A DNA stretch of 64,000 nucleotides from contig NC_030817.1 of the NCBI RefSeq assembly GCF_001704415.2, positions 30,949,550 through 31,013,549 of the forward strand, read 5' to 3'. The notes beneath the pieces were generated by a model. That model was not told the origin of the DNA and did not search any database. It saw nothing but the letters and a program-made list of their open reading frames with translations. Made by a program: the position numbers and the translations under genes. The DNA is from Capra hircus. Its lineage: Eukaryota; Chordata; Mammalia; Artiodactyla; Bovidae. Positions 35,328-47,188 of the stretch are shown here, piece after piece (within the stretch, counting starts at the first letter, position 1; each line of letters starts with the position of its first letter).

Positions 35328-36319
35328 AATAGTGAAATGAAGCCATGAAAAAAACAGTCTTCTGATGAGGGTTAAAACTGAAGTGCTTCTGCCTGGTAAG
35401 GGAGTAGCAGACTTCAATGTGCTTCCTTATTAGATAAGATATTTTGATGCGCCTTTGTTGTGAAGGAAGGGCCCTGACATGAGGGGGTAAAACTACTTAC
35501 TCTGTGTCTATAATATAAAATGTTTATTATGTATCTATTGTTTATTAGGTTGACTCTACAGCTCTAGAAGTAGTTGTATTGGGGGAATATGATGAGGACA
35601 AGTTTTCAAGCAAGAAAAGATAGGAAATGGATGTAAGTTTTTGGTAGGAGATAAAGCCCTAGCAATGTAGTATCAGCAAAAGGAGAGAGGCCATTGGGAG
35701 TCTCAGTGGTAGGAAATGACCTTTGAACTTTAGAAACTATGAAGTCCCTCATTACATTTGAAGTAAATCTCTATTCTTTGTTGCAGTGAACTTCCATTTT
35801 ATTAAAACCTCCAGTAAAACCTGTCATACAGTAGCCTCAATATAAGAGGTTTACTGGGGAGAATTAAAGAAAGCAAAACTGGGCAAAGCTGACCAGAGAC
35901 GGTAGAAGCCATGAGAAAGAACCAGAAAGTAGTGAAAGACAATCAAGAACTGCTCTGAGAAGAGGAATTGTTAATGAATCTTATCCCCCAATCAGGTTAG
36001 GTGATCCTTGGAAATACTTAAGGAAGGCACAGTTAGAAGGAATGGAGATTGGGTTATTTTATTTGAGGACTAAAATATATTTCTGTGAAGCTATCAACTT
36101 GGGGACACTATCAACTATGGTTACACACTCACATGTTTGTATGTGTACACAAATCGAATGCAGATACATTTTAACAAACCTGTTTTTCCTGATTTTTATT
36201 TTCTTCTTTACATTTTTCTGTATTTTCCAAATTCTATATAGTGAGCATGTATTACTTTCATAGTATAAATAAATAAAACTTTTAGAAAAATAAAAGCATT
36301 AGTGCCCCCAGATAGTCAC
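35328..36319. other. Intronic sequence with no recognised feature
   Basis: AT-rich sequence between the SINE pair and the LRRC9 exon. I see no exon, named repeat or regulatory motif that I can support. Confidence 0.5.
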
Positions 36320-36540
36320 CTTTAAATTGTAGATCTCTTGATTGAGAGCAATATAGTTATTGCTTACGTATAATTCAATTAGTGTAAAAGCTTTTTGTAA
36401 ACCACTCAGTGAAGTGATTCTGTTGTTCTCAAGAGAAAGGGAATGCAGATGAAGCATGTTATCAAAGGTATGCTTTTCCAAACCAGTGAGGAGATTATTA
36501 TTTATGCTGAGGCGGGTTAATTTAGTCAGCTTGGAAATGC
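36320..36540 (-). CDS. LRRC9: LRRC9 coding exon (window exon 7)
   Basis: This exon is 221 nt: two bases finishing the glycine codon, then 73 codons, ending in phase 0. The acceptor is TATTTTTCTAG and the donor is GTGACT. Repeats visible are LTRLSINNNLLTGL, LHSLSLENNRITSLSGL and LIELYVSNNYIALN, then EIYNLK. The spacing between the N residues is about 23-24, normal for this repeat class. It is one of the most repeat-dense exons of the set. Confidence 0.95.
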
Positions 36541-37109
36541 CTAGAAAAATAAGCAAATTCAAAAAAAGATTCAGATAGCACAGAAAGGTTAATTTAAAAA
36601 ATAAGCTCCTGGTTGTTTTACTGTTTCTCTTTTTCTAAGTTCAAGTTACTTGACAGATTTTATAGTATTGATCATCACTGTTTTTCCTTTTGTTAAAGAA
36701 GAATATAATGTGCATTACGTCCCAACTAATATATTAAATTCTAATTTTGGATTTCTAAGTAGACTCATTTTTCTTAGATGTTAAGGGAAAGCACTGTATA
36801 GGAATATTGAATTAAGCTTTCAAATAACCTTTTAATGTAATTAATTAAGGTTTTCATCATCACAGTAATATAAAGCTCTACACAAAGCTTCAAGTATTCA
36901 CCAATCTGTACTATAAAACATTAAGGGTAAGGAACTAGAATACAATGCTCTGGAAAGTATTCCTTACTGTGGCATCATTTGTAAAAAAAAAGAACTCTAA
37001 TTCTACCTTTCTATGTTTAGAAGTACTTTAAGACAGAAATGTTACCTCTCACTATAATCTAATCCGTATGTATTAATACAGTATGCACTGTAGATACTTT
37101 GTAACTGTG

Positions 37110-37345
37110 GATAGGATGATGCAGTTGAAAGACAAGAACTCTGGAGTCAGAGTTGATTTCAAATGTAACACTACTAGATTTAGGACCATAGGTAAATTAT
37201 GTAGAATTATGTAAATTCTGAGCCTAATTTTCCTCATCCATGAAATGAATATACCTAAATCTACTTCTAAGGGCTATGGAAGTAAATAGAGTGATATTTG
37301 AAAAGTATCAGTTATAGCTATTGGCATATAAATAATGAATACTCT
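37110..37345 (+). repeat. MIR SINE relic
   Basis: The plus-strand order of MIR landmarks is visible: ACTCTGGAGTCAGAGTTGATT, then AGGTAAATTATG in place of the usual GGGCAAGTTAC, then TTTTCCTCATCCATGAAATG. It is old and without duplicated flanks. Confidence 0.65.
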
Positions 37346-37777
37346 AGATTTTATTCATGTTCCTCTCTCACATCAGCCTTTATCATGGGACTATGAAATG
37401 CTGAAAGTAAATCAATCTGGGGCCAGTTAGGATGTACTGTCAAAGCAAAAATCCTTAAATTGGATATTAGGTCTATCTGTGTTTGGAAAAAAAAAATATC
37501 TGTTAAAGTTTAGTAGGGTAGCTATCTTTGAAAAGTGGGTATAGGGAAAAGACAGGTTGAAGAATTCTTCCTTTCAATGAGCATATGGAGGGGAATAAAA
37601 AGGAAATGGGTTCTCCATTGTATATACAAAGCAAAACTCACACCCTACTGTATGGGAGTGGAAGGCTAGTGATGGTTCTAAACGCAGATGCCTGAGCTAA
37701 ACCTCTCTACCTACCCTCTTACTCAGCTGAAATCTATAGAAGAGAGGCCTGTGAATCTGTACATATATTTGATTAGT

Positions 37778-38352
37778 GGTGATTGCAGCCATGAAATTAA
37801 ATGACGCTTACTCCCTGGAAGGGAAGTTATGACCAACCTAGATAGCATATTCAATAATATGTAATAGCAGAGACATTACTTTGCCAACAAAGGTCTGTCT
37901 AGTCAAGGCTATGGTTTTTCCAGTAGTCATGTATGGATGTGAAAGTTGGACTGTGAAGAAAGCTGAGCGCCAAAGAATTGATGCTTTTGAACTGTGGTGT
38001 TAGAGAAGACCCTTGGAAAGTCCCTTGGACTGCAAGGAGATCCAACCAGTTCATTCTAAAGGAGACCAGTCCTGGGTGTTCTTTGGAAGGAATGATGCTA
38101 AAGCTGAAACTCCAATACTCTGGCCACCTCATGCGAAGAGTTGACTCATTGGAAAAGACTCTGATGCTGGGAGGGATTGGGGGCAGGAGGAGAAGGGGAT
38201 GACAGAGGATGAGATGGCTGGATGGCATCACGGACTCAATGGACGTGAGTCTGAGTGAACTCCGGGAGTTGGTGATGGACAGGAAGGCCTGGTGTGCTGC
38301 AATTCAGGGGGTTGCAAAGAGTCGGACACAACTCAGTGACTGAACTGAACTA
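37778..38352 (+). mobile_element. BovB LINE 3' fragment, plus
   Basis: It starts within the BovB C-terminal coding part (GGTGATTGCAGCCATGAAAT) and ends at GTGACTGAACTGAACT. A short insertion near 37855-37865 and several shifts break the frame. It is followed 156 bp later by an inverted BovB copy. Confidence 0.92.
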
Positions 38353-38508
38353 AGTGATTCCTATGATCAAGCACTTTTTAATTGTTAATCACCATTAAAA
38401 CAAAGTATAACGAATGTTAAACATTCTGTTTTTAAAGATAATTAACACTTGTTTTGCATATGTAATTTTTTAAAGTAAAATTTTCTATTTTATGAAAAAG
38501 GTAGTACA

Positions 38509-38961
38509 GTTCAGTCGAGTTCAGTTCAGTCGCTCAGTTGTGTCTGACTCTGCGACCCCATGAATTGCAGTACTCCAGGCCTCCCTGTCCATCACCAACT
38601 CCCGGAGTTCACTCAAACTCACGTCCATCAAGTCGATGATGCCATCCAGCCATCTCATCCTCTGTCGTCCCCTTCTCCTCCTGCCCCCAATCCCTCCCAG
38701 CATCAGAGTCTTTTCCAGTGACTCAACTCTTCACATGAGGTGGCCAAAGTACTGGGGTTTCAGCTTTAGCATCGTTCCTTCCAAAGAACACCCAGGACTG
38801 GTCTCCTTTAGAATGAACTGGTTGGATCTCCTTGAAGTCCAAAGGACTCTCAAGAGTCTTCTCCAACACCACAGTTCAAAAGCATCAATTCTTTGGCGCT
38901 CAGCTTTCTTCACAGTCCAAATCTCACATCCATACATGGCTACTGGAAAAACCATAGCCTT
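38509..38961 (-). mobile_element. BovB LINE 3' fragment with perfect 15-bp TSD
   Basis: This is a 5'-truncated 453-bp BovB in minus orientation. Perfect copies of GAAAAAGGTAGTACA lie at 38494-38508 and 38962-38976, giving precise ends. It is complementary to most of the plus-strand BovB just before it. Confidence 0.95.
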
Positions 38962-39374
38962 GAAAAAGGTAGTACACACACATGCTAAAAACAATTCAAA
39001 AGCAAATCAATTAAGTCTCTTTCCCAGGCTTTGGTTTTCAATTTTTACCTTCTCTCAATGACAACCCTGTTACCAAAATGCACATCTAGAAATATTCTAT
39101 ACCTAGATAAGTATGCTGATGTGTGTGTTTGTGTGTTTGTGTACGGCTACTTATCTTTTTCAAAAGTATACCTCATTCATTCATTCATCTATTAATATAT
39201 ACGCAATAGTATAGATCTTGACTACTGCCTAGTTTGTTACATAAGTTTGGTAAGAGATGGTAAACACTAGTTCGGAGATGGGAGGGAAGGCATGGGAAAT
39301 GAAAGTCAGCTAGTTGGGCTCATTATAAATAGTAACCAACCACAGATCCCACTAAGAGGTGTTTAGAATACTCT

Positions 39375-39590
39375 GGGCTTAACAGGTAGCACTAGTGGTA
39401 AAGAACTTGCCTGCCAATGCAGGAGATGTTAAGAGATACAGGTTCTAACCTTGGGTCAGGAGAATCCCCTGGAGGAGGGAAGGCATGACAACCCACTCCG
39501 GTATTCTTGCCTGGAGAATCCCATGGACAGAGGAGCCTGTCGGGCTACGGTTCATAGGGTCACAAAAAGTTGGACACGGCTGAAGTGACT
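39375..39590 (+). mobile_element. Bov-tA-type SINE
   Basis: The tRNA-related head is diverged (GGTAGCACTAGTGGTAAAGA), followed by a Bov-A body to GTTGGACACGGCTGAAGTG. The 8-bp flanks TTAGAATA at 39363-39370 and 39590-39597 are a plausible target-site duplication. Confidence 0.86.
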
Positions 39591-39731
39591 TAGAATATGC
39601 TACTCCAAACCTTCTTGGGACTTCTTGGAAGATCTTCCTCTTCAGAAATTCCTTCATTAGTGTTACTCACTTTTGACTCTTCTTAATTAGACATTCATAT
39701 TTTAAGACTCTAGGATTATCTAACATCTTAC

Positions 39732-39909
39732 CTTCTATCTTTGAGATGCAGTTTCCATCTAATGTGAGCTCTTCCAAGTTAACACAAGATTCCAAGCCTT
39801 CCATTTTAGTGAGATTATTGTTGCTGAATGAAGCCCATTTCAAATTTTCCAATTTTTCTAAATTTGTGATTTCAAAAAGATGTTGCCCATCTAAATTTAA
39901 GGCAGTTAT
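39732..39909 (-). CDS. LRRC9: LRRC9 coding exon (window exon 6)
   Basis: This exon is 178 nt: 59 codons plus the first base of a glycine codon shared with the next exon. The acceptor is CATTCTACAG and the donor is GTAAGATG. It contains leucine-rich repeats at ITALNLDGQHLFEI, LKWASFSNNNLTKMEGL and LEELTLDGNCISKIE. The split glycine (G plus GC) restores a repeat consensus across the splice. A read-through frame past the donor exists but is not coding. Confidence 0.94.
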
Positions 39910-40114
39910 CTGTAGAATGATTCACTTTATATGTTATTTCTGAATCATATCAAAATTCACTGTTATAAGATAAAAAGGCTAATGAAATAATTCAAATGTG
40001 GTAAAATAAAAAAAAATTCCTTTAGGAACTAAAGACATGGCAAAGCTCTTAATTTACAGAAAAGTAAAATTTTGATTATTTTTTGAGATTATAACTCAAA
40101 GAGGGACTTATATG

Positions 40115-40440
40115 GTTTTGTAGAAACTGAGCTGTGCCAGTCAGCTTCCCAGTAGTGAAGGACTTGTCTCAGCTGCTGGGAGTGCTATTGGCAGAAAGCC
40201 TTCAACTGACAGTCCCTTCAGGGACAGCATCAGCTGCAGAGAGCAGCCTTGCTCAAGGTCATGCCCCTTCCCAGGTTGGCACCTACCCAATGATGAAGGG
40301 AAAGAAGGGCCTGGCCTCAGCCCAACTTAGGACAGATTTAAAGGGCCATTGTAATTCCAGAACTGCCCACAGGGTCAGCTAAGACTAAAACTGAGTCAGC
40401 ATCACAGCTAAATATCTCTGTATCCTGTAATAAAAACAAT
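40115..40440. other. Unassigned GC-richer segment
   Basis: This block is visibly richer in G and C than its surroundings, with a plus-strand open frame 40134-40382 of 82 residues that matches nothing I recognise. It may be an old LTR or other repeat. There are no LRRC9 splice features here. Confidence 0.35.
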
Positions 40441-40757
40441 GGCACTAATATCTTCCATTTTCAAGGGTCAGATTCTCTACCTTTGGCAAGAGGTTACATG
40501 CTGCTTTATGAAGCAAGAAGCTGCGGTGTTCCATAACATTTTTCCTTAGCTTTGGGTGAATTTTGACTAGTTCCCCTATTCCCTTGCCAGGATTCCTGAT
40601 TCTTTTTACCTTACCATGCAAACTTTTGTCTTGGTCTCTGGCTCTGAGCTTTAAAGTCCTCTTGTTTATTTTGATATATTATCAGAATCTACCCATTGGT
40701 TTTGTAGTGTACCTTTATCCTAAATTCCTGTGCTACAGTGACCACTGTTGAGGTCTC

Positions 40758-41950
40758 AGTTCAGTTCAGTTCAGTCACTCAGTCGTGTCCGACTTTTTGT
40801 GACCCCACAGACTGCAGCACGCCAGGCTTCCCTGTCCATCATCAACTCCCAGAGCTTGCTCAAACTCATGTCCATCATGTCAGTGATGCCATCTAACCAT
40901 CTCACCCTCTGTTATCCCCTTCTTCTCCTGCCTTCAATCTTTCCCAGCTTCAGGGTCTTTTCTAACGAGTCAGTTCTTTGCATTAAGTGGCCAAAGTATT
41001 GGAGTTTCAGCTTCAGTATCAGTCCTTCCAATGAATATTCAGGACTGATTTCCTTTAGGACTGACTGGTTGGATCTCCCTGCAGTCCAAGGGACTCTCAA
41101 GAGTCTTCTCCAACACCACACTTCAAAAGCATCAATTCTTTGGTGCTTAGCTTTCTTTACAGTCCAACTCTCACATCCATATATGACCACAGGAAAAACC
41201 ATAGTTTGACCAGATGGACCTTTGTCGGCAAAATGATTTGTCTGTTATTTAATATGCTTTCTAGGTTGGTCATAGCTTTACTTCCAAGGAACAAGTGTCT
41301 CTTAATTTCATGGCTGCAATCACCAACTGCAGTGATTTTGGAGCCCCCCAAAATAAAGTCTGACACTGTTTCCACTGTTTCCCCATCTATTTGCCATGAA
41401 GTGATGGGACCAGATGCCATGATCTTAGTTTTTTGAATGTTGAGTTTTAAGCCATCTTTTTCACTCTCCTCTTTCTCTTTGATCAAGAGGTTCTTTAGTT
41501 CCTTCCTCTTTGCTTTCTGCCATAAGGGTGGTGTCATCTACATATCTGAGGTTATTGATATTTCTCCTGGCAATCTTGATTCCAACTTTTTCTTCATTCA
41601 GCCTAGCATTTCACATGATGCACTCTGCATACAAGTTAAATTACAGCCTTGACGTACTCCTTTCCCAATTTGGAATCAGTCAGTTGTTCCATATCCAGTT
41701 CTAACTGTTGCTTCTTGACCTGCATACAGATTTCTCAGGAGGCAGGTCAGGTGGTGTGGTATTCCCATCTCTTTAAGAGTTTTTCACAGTTTGTTGTGAT
41801 CTACACAGTCAAAGGCTTTGGCATAGTCAATAAACCAAAAGTAGATGTTTTCCTTGGACTCTCTAGCTTTTTCTATGACCCAGTGGATGTTGTCAATTCG
41901 ATCTCTGGTTCCTCTGCCTTTTCCAAATCCAGTTGAATATCTGGAACATT
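40758..41950 (-). mobile_element. BovB LINE fragment, minus (sense to LRRC9)
   Basis: The 3' end with repeated GTTCAGTTCA is at the left. Minus frames 41202-40912, 41537-41157 and 41993-41784 cover the C-terminal and reverse-transcriptase parts in broken form. A deletion near 41640 removes some of the segment present in other copies. Confidence 0.92.
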
Positions 41951-42140
41951 GAGGTCTAGCCCCGACGTTTAGCCCTGTGACACAGCTAGTCACAGCTTGA
42001 CTTCTCTTTCAATTTTAATTTGTCTCTCCCAGTTTTTTGCCCATTACCTATCTGTACCCTCCTTATGACATAAAGGGTAAAGCTGATTAAAATCAACTGA
42101 ACTTAAGATTTTACATTAAGTTTAATAGAATTGCTTTTAC

Positions 42141-42275
42141 CTTCAAGTACCAATTTCCACTCATATGTGAATGTGGTCCTAACTTTGAAGTCTGTGTCAG
42201 AATTTTGGCAGAAGGCCATATGCTGAGAATCCGTGGTCTCTCTTCTTTAGTACTAGAATGCCGTAAGAGAGAGAA
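42141..42275 (-). CDS. LRRC9: LRRC9 coding exon (window exon 5), inter-block linker
   Basis: This is a 135-nt, 45-codon exon in phase 0. The acceptor is TTTTATTAG before TTCTCTCTC and the donor is GTAAAAGC. A second possible AG inside (ATTCTAG) would put a stop in frame, which supports the upstream acceptor. The peptide FSLLRHSSTKEERPRILSIW is charged and not repeat-like, and it ends SGNWYLK. It links the capped repeat block before it to the new block that starts in the next exon (ITALNLDG). Confidence 0.9.
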
Positions 42276-42784
42276 CTAATAAAACAAAAAAAACACATGA
42301 TGAATAAGGAAATATTATGGAAAGGTCCATTTATATATAGTTAAAAGAACTGTCTCTTAGATGGCTGGGCCAATGAATAATTTTAAAATATGACATTTTC
42401 TATGTCTTAAAGTGTTTTCAGTAACTTGATATACTTTAAATCATATATCTCACTCATTTTTTGTTTTATCAGTCATTTAACCATAATAAAATATTTATAA
42501 AACTGTGAAAGGATTATTATAATACAAATACCATGTAATTCATCCATGAAACCAGTTTAAGAGCTAGAATATTTCTACTACCCTAGAAGCTCCCTATGTG
42601 TCCCATCCTAATCTTTTTTCTCTGCTGCTCAGAAGCCATCACTCATCTCAGGTGAATCAATCAATCCTCTTAAGAAGCAATCAAATAATCTCAAAATCTG
42701 TATCTACCATTACTTGTTTTCTTTATAGACCTATGTTTATATCCATAAATAAAATATTAGTTAGTATTACACATATTTGAACTT

Positions 42785-43830
42785 TGTGAAAATTGAATAA
42801 TGTTTGTATTCTTCTGTAACTTGCTTTTTTGCTCAACATTGTATCTATGAGATTCATCTACACTTCTGCCTGTAGCTGTACTTTATTCACATGTCATTGT
42901 TATATAGTATTTCATTATCAAAGTCAATGAACACTGAGCTGATTTCAGGGTTTTTTGCTATTATAAACACTGCTGTTATGAATATTCTTGTGCATGACTC
43001 TTGGTACATATATCCAAGAGTATCTTTGGAGTATATAACTTGCTGGGTTTAGGGTATGTATATATTCAGCTTTACTAGATAGGGTCAATTTGTTTTCCAA
43101 AGTGGTTACACCAATTGTAATAACTTTTACTTCAAATCTTTGCTAAAACTTGATATTGTCAAGAGTTTTTCAATAGTGGCCATAAATTGGTAGATTATTA
43201 AAGTTTTAATGTTTATTTTCTTGAGTATTAATGTGGTAGAGCACCTTTTCCTAAGTTGTTTGGCTGTTCTAATTTCCTCTCCAATGAAGTGTTTGTTTAA
43301 ATGTTTTGCTCTTTTTTCTGTTTGATTGGTTGTCTTTTTCCTAATATATTTTGGATATATAAAGAATTTTGTCTAATTTTGTCTAATTTTATCTACTTTT
43401 GTCAATTAGATATGTTGCAAATTTCTTTTCCCAGTATATAGCTTGTCTTCTGACTTTCTACCCTTTGAGGATTAGATGTATTAATTTTAAGATAGACAAA
43501 TCCAATCTTTTATAGTTCATGCTCTTTATTTCTTACATAATAAATTCTTCCCTAATTCAAGGTTATAATGATAATTTCTGATCTTTTCTTCTAAAATATT
43601 TTGGTTTTGCTTTTTGCAGTGAAACCTTAATGCACTTATCCCAGTACCTTTTATTGACTAGACTCCCTAATCTATACTGTCAGCTCTGTGATTTATCACT
43701 TTTCCATGTAGGTGTGGTTCTACACTGGGTCTTTATATTCTGTTGTGTTGGTCTATTTGTCTAACTCTGCCAAATCCACACTGTCTTACAGGATTTTAGC
43801 AAGTTTTGATTTCTGGTAGGGTCAATCCCC
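42785..43830 (-). mobile_element. Old L1 LINE, minus
   Basis: Plus-strand text is the reverse complement of an L1 3' region (TTATAAACACTGCTGTTATG, TTTGTTTTCCAAAGTGGTTA), continuing into older L1 sequence with no intact frame. The right limit is approximate. Confidence 0.65.
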
Positions 43831-44467
43831 AAGTCTTCTTTAGGAGTCAATGATATTTTGATGAACAAAAAAGTTTATTTCCTTCACTTTAAACAGATGC
43901 AAAATTAAACATTACATTAAGGAATTAACATTCAAATATTCTACAGAAAGTAAATACCTAGATAACTAGAGTGGAGATCTTAAGGATATTGAAGCAACTT
44001 TAGTTAAAGTAGCATTCTTAATCTGGATAATATAGGTATTTCCCCTTCCCCAAGTTAATAGGTTTTGTTTTTTTCAGCCAGACACATATAATATCAATAC
44101 TAGGTAATAATAAGTCACTAAATGCTTTCTCAAGGTCTCTAGGCTTACCTTATCCACAGAAAGTTGCTTATTTTCATGTAGGCTCTAGAAAGGACTCTGG
44201 TGAGTTCAAGTTGACTAGGAAAAAAACAGTTACCCTAGAGGCATTTTTGAGGTAGTGTCCAGGGATGAGAATCCATAAAACCACTTGGTATTTAAATAGG
44301 ATACATTTAAACAGAAAAAAAATTTTCAAGTGATATGATTGTTACAGCTGAACTTTTTTATTAGCATGCTAAAGGAGAATACAAATCTCAAGAGTGAAAT
44401 AAGAGTATAGGAAATATTATTTGTATATTCTAAATAGAAAAAGAAATATTAAACAGTGAAAGCCAAC
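43831..44467. other. Intronic sequence with no recognised feature
   Basis: AT-rich intron between the old L1 and the LRRC9 exon at 44468. Nothing supportable was seen. Confidence 0.5.
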
Positions 44468-44593
44468 CTGAGTAATCTTTGTTCCAGAAATAAATTTCAT
44501 AGCTGCTGTTGCTTCTTCTTCAGAAATGAGGACTCCATCTAAATGAGTAAGAGTCTTTAATCTGCCAATAACACTCAGCCTTAATGTGGCTGG
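44468..44593 (-). CDS. LRRC9: LRRC9 coding exon (window exon 4), LRR cap
   Basis: This is a 126-nt, 42-codon exon in phase 0. The acceptor is TTTCCCAAG before CCAGCCAC, although a second AG lies 4 nt further in. The donor is GTTGGC, which is weaker than its neighbours. The peptide begins PATLRLSVIGRLKTLTHLDG and continues into EEEATAAMKFISGTKITQ. The L-T-H-L-D-G signature is the usual end cap of SDS22-type leucine-rich repeat arrays, so this exon closes a repeat block. It was found by eye because it lacks an ATG-started open frame. Confidence 0.9.
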
Positions 44594-45775
44594 CTTGGGA
44601 AAAATAATAAAAGTTAATTTTTACAAAATATTACATAGTGTTATGACATGGAAAGGAGTTTTTCTTCATTCCTTCTCACATAATTCAAATTATGCACCTC
44701 CTACTTTATTATATATGTCTAAAAATAAAGGCTTAACTTAATTCTTTAAATAATAGTTGATATTAAATTATTTTTAAGAATTAATCTGTTTTGTTTGAAG
44801 CTGGATACTTCTACTGTTGTGAAGGGAGGAAATCCCACTAGCTGTTGACAAGTGAGAGTGACGAAAAGTGTTCAAAGAACTGCAGTGCCTCCTGTTTATC
44901 TAGATCAGCAGTTAGCTACTCAGCCAATTGGGTGAGCCAATACAGCTCTTCAGCTCTTGTCATTTAATTTGGCAGCATGGTTATAGCTCTACTATGATCA
45001 ATCAGGAAGTCTGATTTGGCAAAAGAAAAATATGCTTCAATTTTATGGAGTGAAAAAGGAGAAATGCAACAATATAAACATAGTAACATGGCCAATGTAA
45101 TAGAAACAATCATGCTTTAGTCCCTTTTTAAAATGTTGAACACGGTCTATATACATTTTTGAAAAGCAAGAAAAGATGCATTCTTGAAATTGTAAACTTG
45201 GGGCTTATTTTAAATACTTGGAGATACTCTTCAATATAATCATTGAATATTGAAATTTCTTAGCATGACTCTACATATGCTTGTGATGAGAAAAAACAGT
45301 GCTCAAATTTCCTTATATAACAGAACATAAATAAGACTTTATAATTTAGGTTTATTGGAGAATGTAACAAACTTGTTCCCCCTTTAATAGTATGTTTCTC
45401 TCACAGTATAGTATTCTATTATTCTTGGTTCCTATGCCTCACTACAGTAGGATTCTAGCACACTGAGCTATATATACTACATCATAAAATTTCTCTAAAG
45501 GTTTTCAATGGCAATGACATCTGATACTCTTAAGACCACAATACTCCCAAACTATTAGAGGCTGAAAAAAAATCTGATGTGAAACTAAAAACATTTTTAT
45601 AATAACATTTGATTCACTTGATTGATACATTATATTCAACTTACAAAAAACTTCAAGGAATTCTACTGAGACAAAGACAGTTTGCCTGTTTCTGGGTATT
45701 ACTGAATAATAGTGAGAAAACAGCTTTGAAATAAAAATGATTGTTTGCTTTTTTATAAACATGTCTGTTACATAC
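44594..45775. other. Intronic sequence with no recognised feature
   Basis: Intron between LRRC9 window exons 4 and 3. The part near 44800-45020 is less AT-rich but I cannot assign it to a gene or repeat family. Confidence 0.45.
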
Positions 45776-45967
45776 CTTTTGCCATGGATTATGTCGAATA
45801 TCAAGAGTGAGAAGGCTTGTGGTATGTTTGCATAACATATTTATTTCATCGCCAGATTTTTTCAATTGATTCCAGCTCAAGTCTAAGTGCTTAAGTTTCA
45901 TCAGACCTCTAAATCCTTCAAGGGTTATCACATGGTTATGACTTGCATCCAAATATTCAAGGTTATA
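45776..45967 (-). CDS. LRRC9: LRRC9 coding exon (window exon 3)
   Basis: This is a 192-nt, 64-codon exon with phase 0 at both ends. The acceptor is TGTGTTGCAG and the donor is GTATGTAAC. It carries three consecutive leucine-rich repeats around LEYLDASHNHV, LKHLDLSWNQL and LLTLDIRHNPW, separated by a short insertion (KKSGDEINMLCKHTT). The NPW ending resembles the final convex-turn repeat that precedes a capping segment, which the next exon supplies. Open frame continues past the splice sites in the genomic DNA, but the splice signals and phase define the coding part. Confidence 0.94.
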
Positions 45968-46039
45968 CTGCAACACATACAAATAGAAGTGATGCTAGAA
46001 GGATCATGGTTTGTATTTACACAGTTCTTTTTTTCTCTC

Positions 46040-46350
46040 TCTGATTCTTTAAGTACTTTACATGCTTTTTGGTAACCCTTACAGAAAACCTAAACAGTAG
46101 CCTATACTGCGGTAATGGCATCAAAGTACCTATTTTCCTATTAATAAACAGCTACATTATATTTTATTTTAGTAATTTTCTCTTACTTCTTTCTTCACCC
46201 TTGTAACATAGAGTGGCAGTATGTGTTTTTACAGATGAGACAGCAAAGAAAAACTAACAAGAAAATTTGTCCCTAACGAAGAATTACACTTCTTATACCC
46301 AGGCTTCTGGTTTAAACTCATGGCCTAGTTTAAAAGCGTTCATCTTCAGA
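46040..46350 (-). repeat. MIR SINE relic
   Basis: The plus strand shows the reverse complement of MIR landmarks, ending with TTTTTACAGATGAGACAGC and a following ACCCAGGCTTCTGG. It is diverged, and the limits are approximate. Confidence 0.5.
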
Positions 46351-46389
46351 AGCAGAAACTACACCTGTTACATTCTATAATTTCCTTTT

Positions 46390-46970
46390 TCAAAAGGACA
46401 GGATTTTTCAATTATAATTTTTTAAAAAACATTAAAGTAACACATTCTTGTTGGAGGTCTGGGAAATACAGTAAATAAATTTTTAAAAAAGAAAGCATAT
46501 ATAATTTTGTTGCTCAGAAAGAACCACTGAAAACATTTTTTATTATATGCTCATATATATTTTTCATATATATTGAAACAAATGTATTGCTCTATTATAT
46601 AGAATTTTATTCCCTTCTAACATGTTCACACCTTATTAAATATTATTTAAAATGATTTTTCATGATTGCATAGTATTTTAATACGTAAATTATTAGACTT
46701 TTAAAAACATTTTGCTATGGACATTTATGTGACTTCTAATTGTTGGCAACACTGCAACAAATGTCCACGTTCATAATACTTTAACTGAGAATATTTTCTC
46801 AGGAAAGGTTTTTAGAAATAAGATTAATGGTTTTTAAGGATTTCTATATTGTTAAGACTTGATAAATATTGCCAAATAGTTTTAAGGAAGTTTGAATCAG
46901 TTTTTTCTTCCAACAATAGGATTTGAGAATGCTCATTCCTTAAATATCCACCAACCTACCTGCCTTATTT
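46390..46970. repeat. Probable old L1ME-like relic
   Basis: The AT-rich plus-strand text has the feel of a decayed L1 3' end in reverse (for example TTGGCAACACTGCAACAAAT). I would not insist on the family. Confidence 0.3.
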
Positions 46971-47016
46971 TAATTTACATTATTACCACTGAAGTTGCAC
47001 ACCTTTTCCATGTTTG

Positions 47017-47188
47017 AGATCCCATGGACTGTAGCCCAACAGGCTCCTCTGTCCATGGGATTTCCCAGGCAAGAATACTGGAGTGGGTGCCATTTCCTTC
47101 TCCAGGGGATTTTCCTGACCCAGGGATTGAACCTGGGTCTCTCACATTGCAGGCAGATGCTTTACTGTATGAGCCACCAGGGAAGCCT
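47017..47188 (-). mobile_element. Bov-tA SINE, truncated
   Basis: Minus orientation with the tRNA-like head GGCTTCCCTGGTGGCTCATA at the right edge and a Bov-A body missing its 3' part at the left. No clear target-site duplication was found. Confidence 0.87.
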
